DNA of 5,751 bases from JAJPXI01 sp045595705 (GTDB lineage: Bacteria; Bacillota; Clostridia; Oscillospirales; Oscillospiraceae). The notes beneath the pieces were generated by a model, which worked only from the letters and a program-made list of their open reading frames with translations, was not told the origin of the DNA and did no database searches. Shown here piece after piece: positions 5,374-5,751 of the stretch (position 1 is the stretch's first letter; every line of letters starts with the position of its first letter). Location of the stretch: positions 1 through 5,751 of the forward strand of contig JAZOBA010000090.1 in NCBI GenBank assembly GCA_045595705.1, given 5' to 3'. The position numbers and the translations under genes are program-made.

Positions 5374-5751
5374 TTACAGTACCTCCAGAGGACGATATTC
5401 ACCAAAGACAGCGCGCAGCTCGTTGCAGATTTCGCCTTCGGTGGCGTACACGCGAGCGCAGTCCAGGATGAAGGGCATCAGGTTGGCGTCGGTACCGGCA
5501 GCGGCACGCAGAGCCTCCAGACGCTGCTTGACGATGACGTTGTCGCGGCCTTCCTTCATCTTGCGCAGCTTTGCGATCTGGTTGTCAGCAACAGAAGCCT
5601 CAACACGCAGCAGGCCCTTGGCGGGGGGCTCTTCGATCTGGAACTTGTTCATGCCGACCACGATCTGCTCGCCGGTCTCCTGAGCCTTCTGGATGTTGTA
5701 AGCGCTGTCAGCGATCTCACGCTGGATGTAGCCCTGCTCGATGGCCTTGAC
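5374..5751 (-). CDS. Methylmalonyl-CoA mutase catalytic (large) subunit, C-terminal part
   Basis: Partial gene: only the last 125 codons and the stop are present, and the frame continues past the right edge. The visible part begins VKAIEQGYIQREIADSAY and continues through TGEQIVVGMNKF (about 28-39). This is the highly conserved end of the mutase TIM-barrel region, with the linker that follows it. The sequence closes with EICNELRAVFGEYRPLEVL and a stop, without a B12 domain, so the enzyme is the split type completed by the next gene. The substrate-binding arginine and tyrosine positions lie outside the window. GGAGG for the next gene is inside the last codons of this one. Family assignment is secure. 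Mutase versus isobutyryl-CoA mutase is decided by the neighbouring epimerase, MeaB and decarboxylase genes. Confidence 0.94.
   Translation of the reverse strand, partial: VKAIEQGYIQREIADSAYNIQKAQETGEQIVVGMNKFQIEEPPAKGLLRVEASVADNQIAKLRKMKEGRDNVIVKQRLEALRAAAGTDANLMPFILDCARVYATEGEICNELRAVFGEYRPLEVL
5382..5386 (-). promoter_or_regulatory. Ribosome binding site that fixes the start of the B12-binding subunit
   Basis: GGAGG on the minus strand, embedded in the last codons of the catalytic subunit, is 9 nt from the ATG at 5372. The alternative upstream ATG at 5405 would place this site inside the coding region, so the shorter protein is preferred. Confidence 0.75.

Noticed and set aside
5373..5405. 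Longer start for the B12-binding subunit at 5405
   Set aside because: It would overlap the catalytic subunit by 32 nt and add 11 residues not seen in the family. The ATG at 5372 has a well-spaced GGAGG.
4569..5471. A 300-codon plus-strand frame opposite the mutase small subunit and meaB
   Set aside because: It is antisense to two secure genes with clear catalytic motifs, and it shows no domain of its own.

Overview
The window is a compact, GC-rich bacterial segment with every gene on the minus strand, so transcription runs from the right edge to the left. Reading in that direction, it holds the tail of a methylmalonyl-CoA mutase catalytic subunit, a separate cobalamin-binding mutase subunit, the MeaB G-protein chaperone, methylmalonyl-CoA epimerase, the carboxyltransferase (alpha) subunit of a methylmalonyl-CoA decarboxylase, a 42-residue single-helix membrane protein, the sodium-pumping beta subunit, and the first 127 residues of a molybdopterin enzyme.

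Together these form the back half of the succinate-to-propionate pathway. Succinyl-CoA is rearranged by the B12 mutase to (R)-methylmalonyl-CoA. The epimerase converts this to the (S) form. The biotin-dependent decarboxylase then makes propionyl-CoA and uses the decarboxylation energy to export Na+. MeaB loads and protects the mutase cofactor. The mutase subunits and MeaB are separated by 1 nt each, the epimerase and alpha subunit by 12 nt, and the small protein and beta subunit overlap by 1 nt, which suggests translational coupling. The biotin-carrier subunit is the one component missing from the cluster as seen here.

Two intergenic stretches break the compactness. One is 124 nt between the decarboxylase alpha gene and the small membrane gene, with an AT-rich half and a GC-rich stem-loop. 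The other is 99 nt between the beta subunit and the molybdoenzyme gene, with a direct repeat and a hairpin whose 8-nt loop is perfectly complementary to sequence just upstream of the next ribosome binding site. There is no clear intrinsic terminator anywhere, so read-through into the molybdoenzyme gene is possible.

The likely source is an anaerobic, fermentative Bacillota of moderately high GC, perhaps an Oscillospiraceae-like gut clostridium. The reasons are the split mutase, the membrane Na+ decarboxylase, strong AGGAGG ribosome binding sites, and a molybdoenzyme resembling pyrogallol-phloroglucinol transhydroxylase. This taxonomic call is inference. I see no RNA genes, CRISPR arrays, insertion sequences or phage genes.
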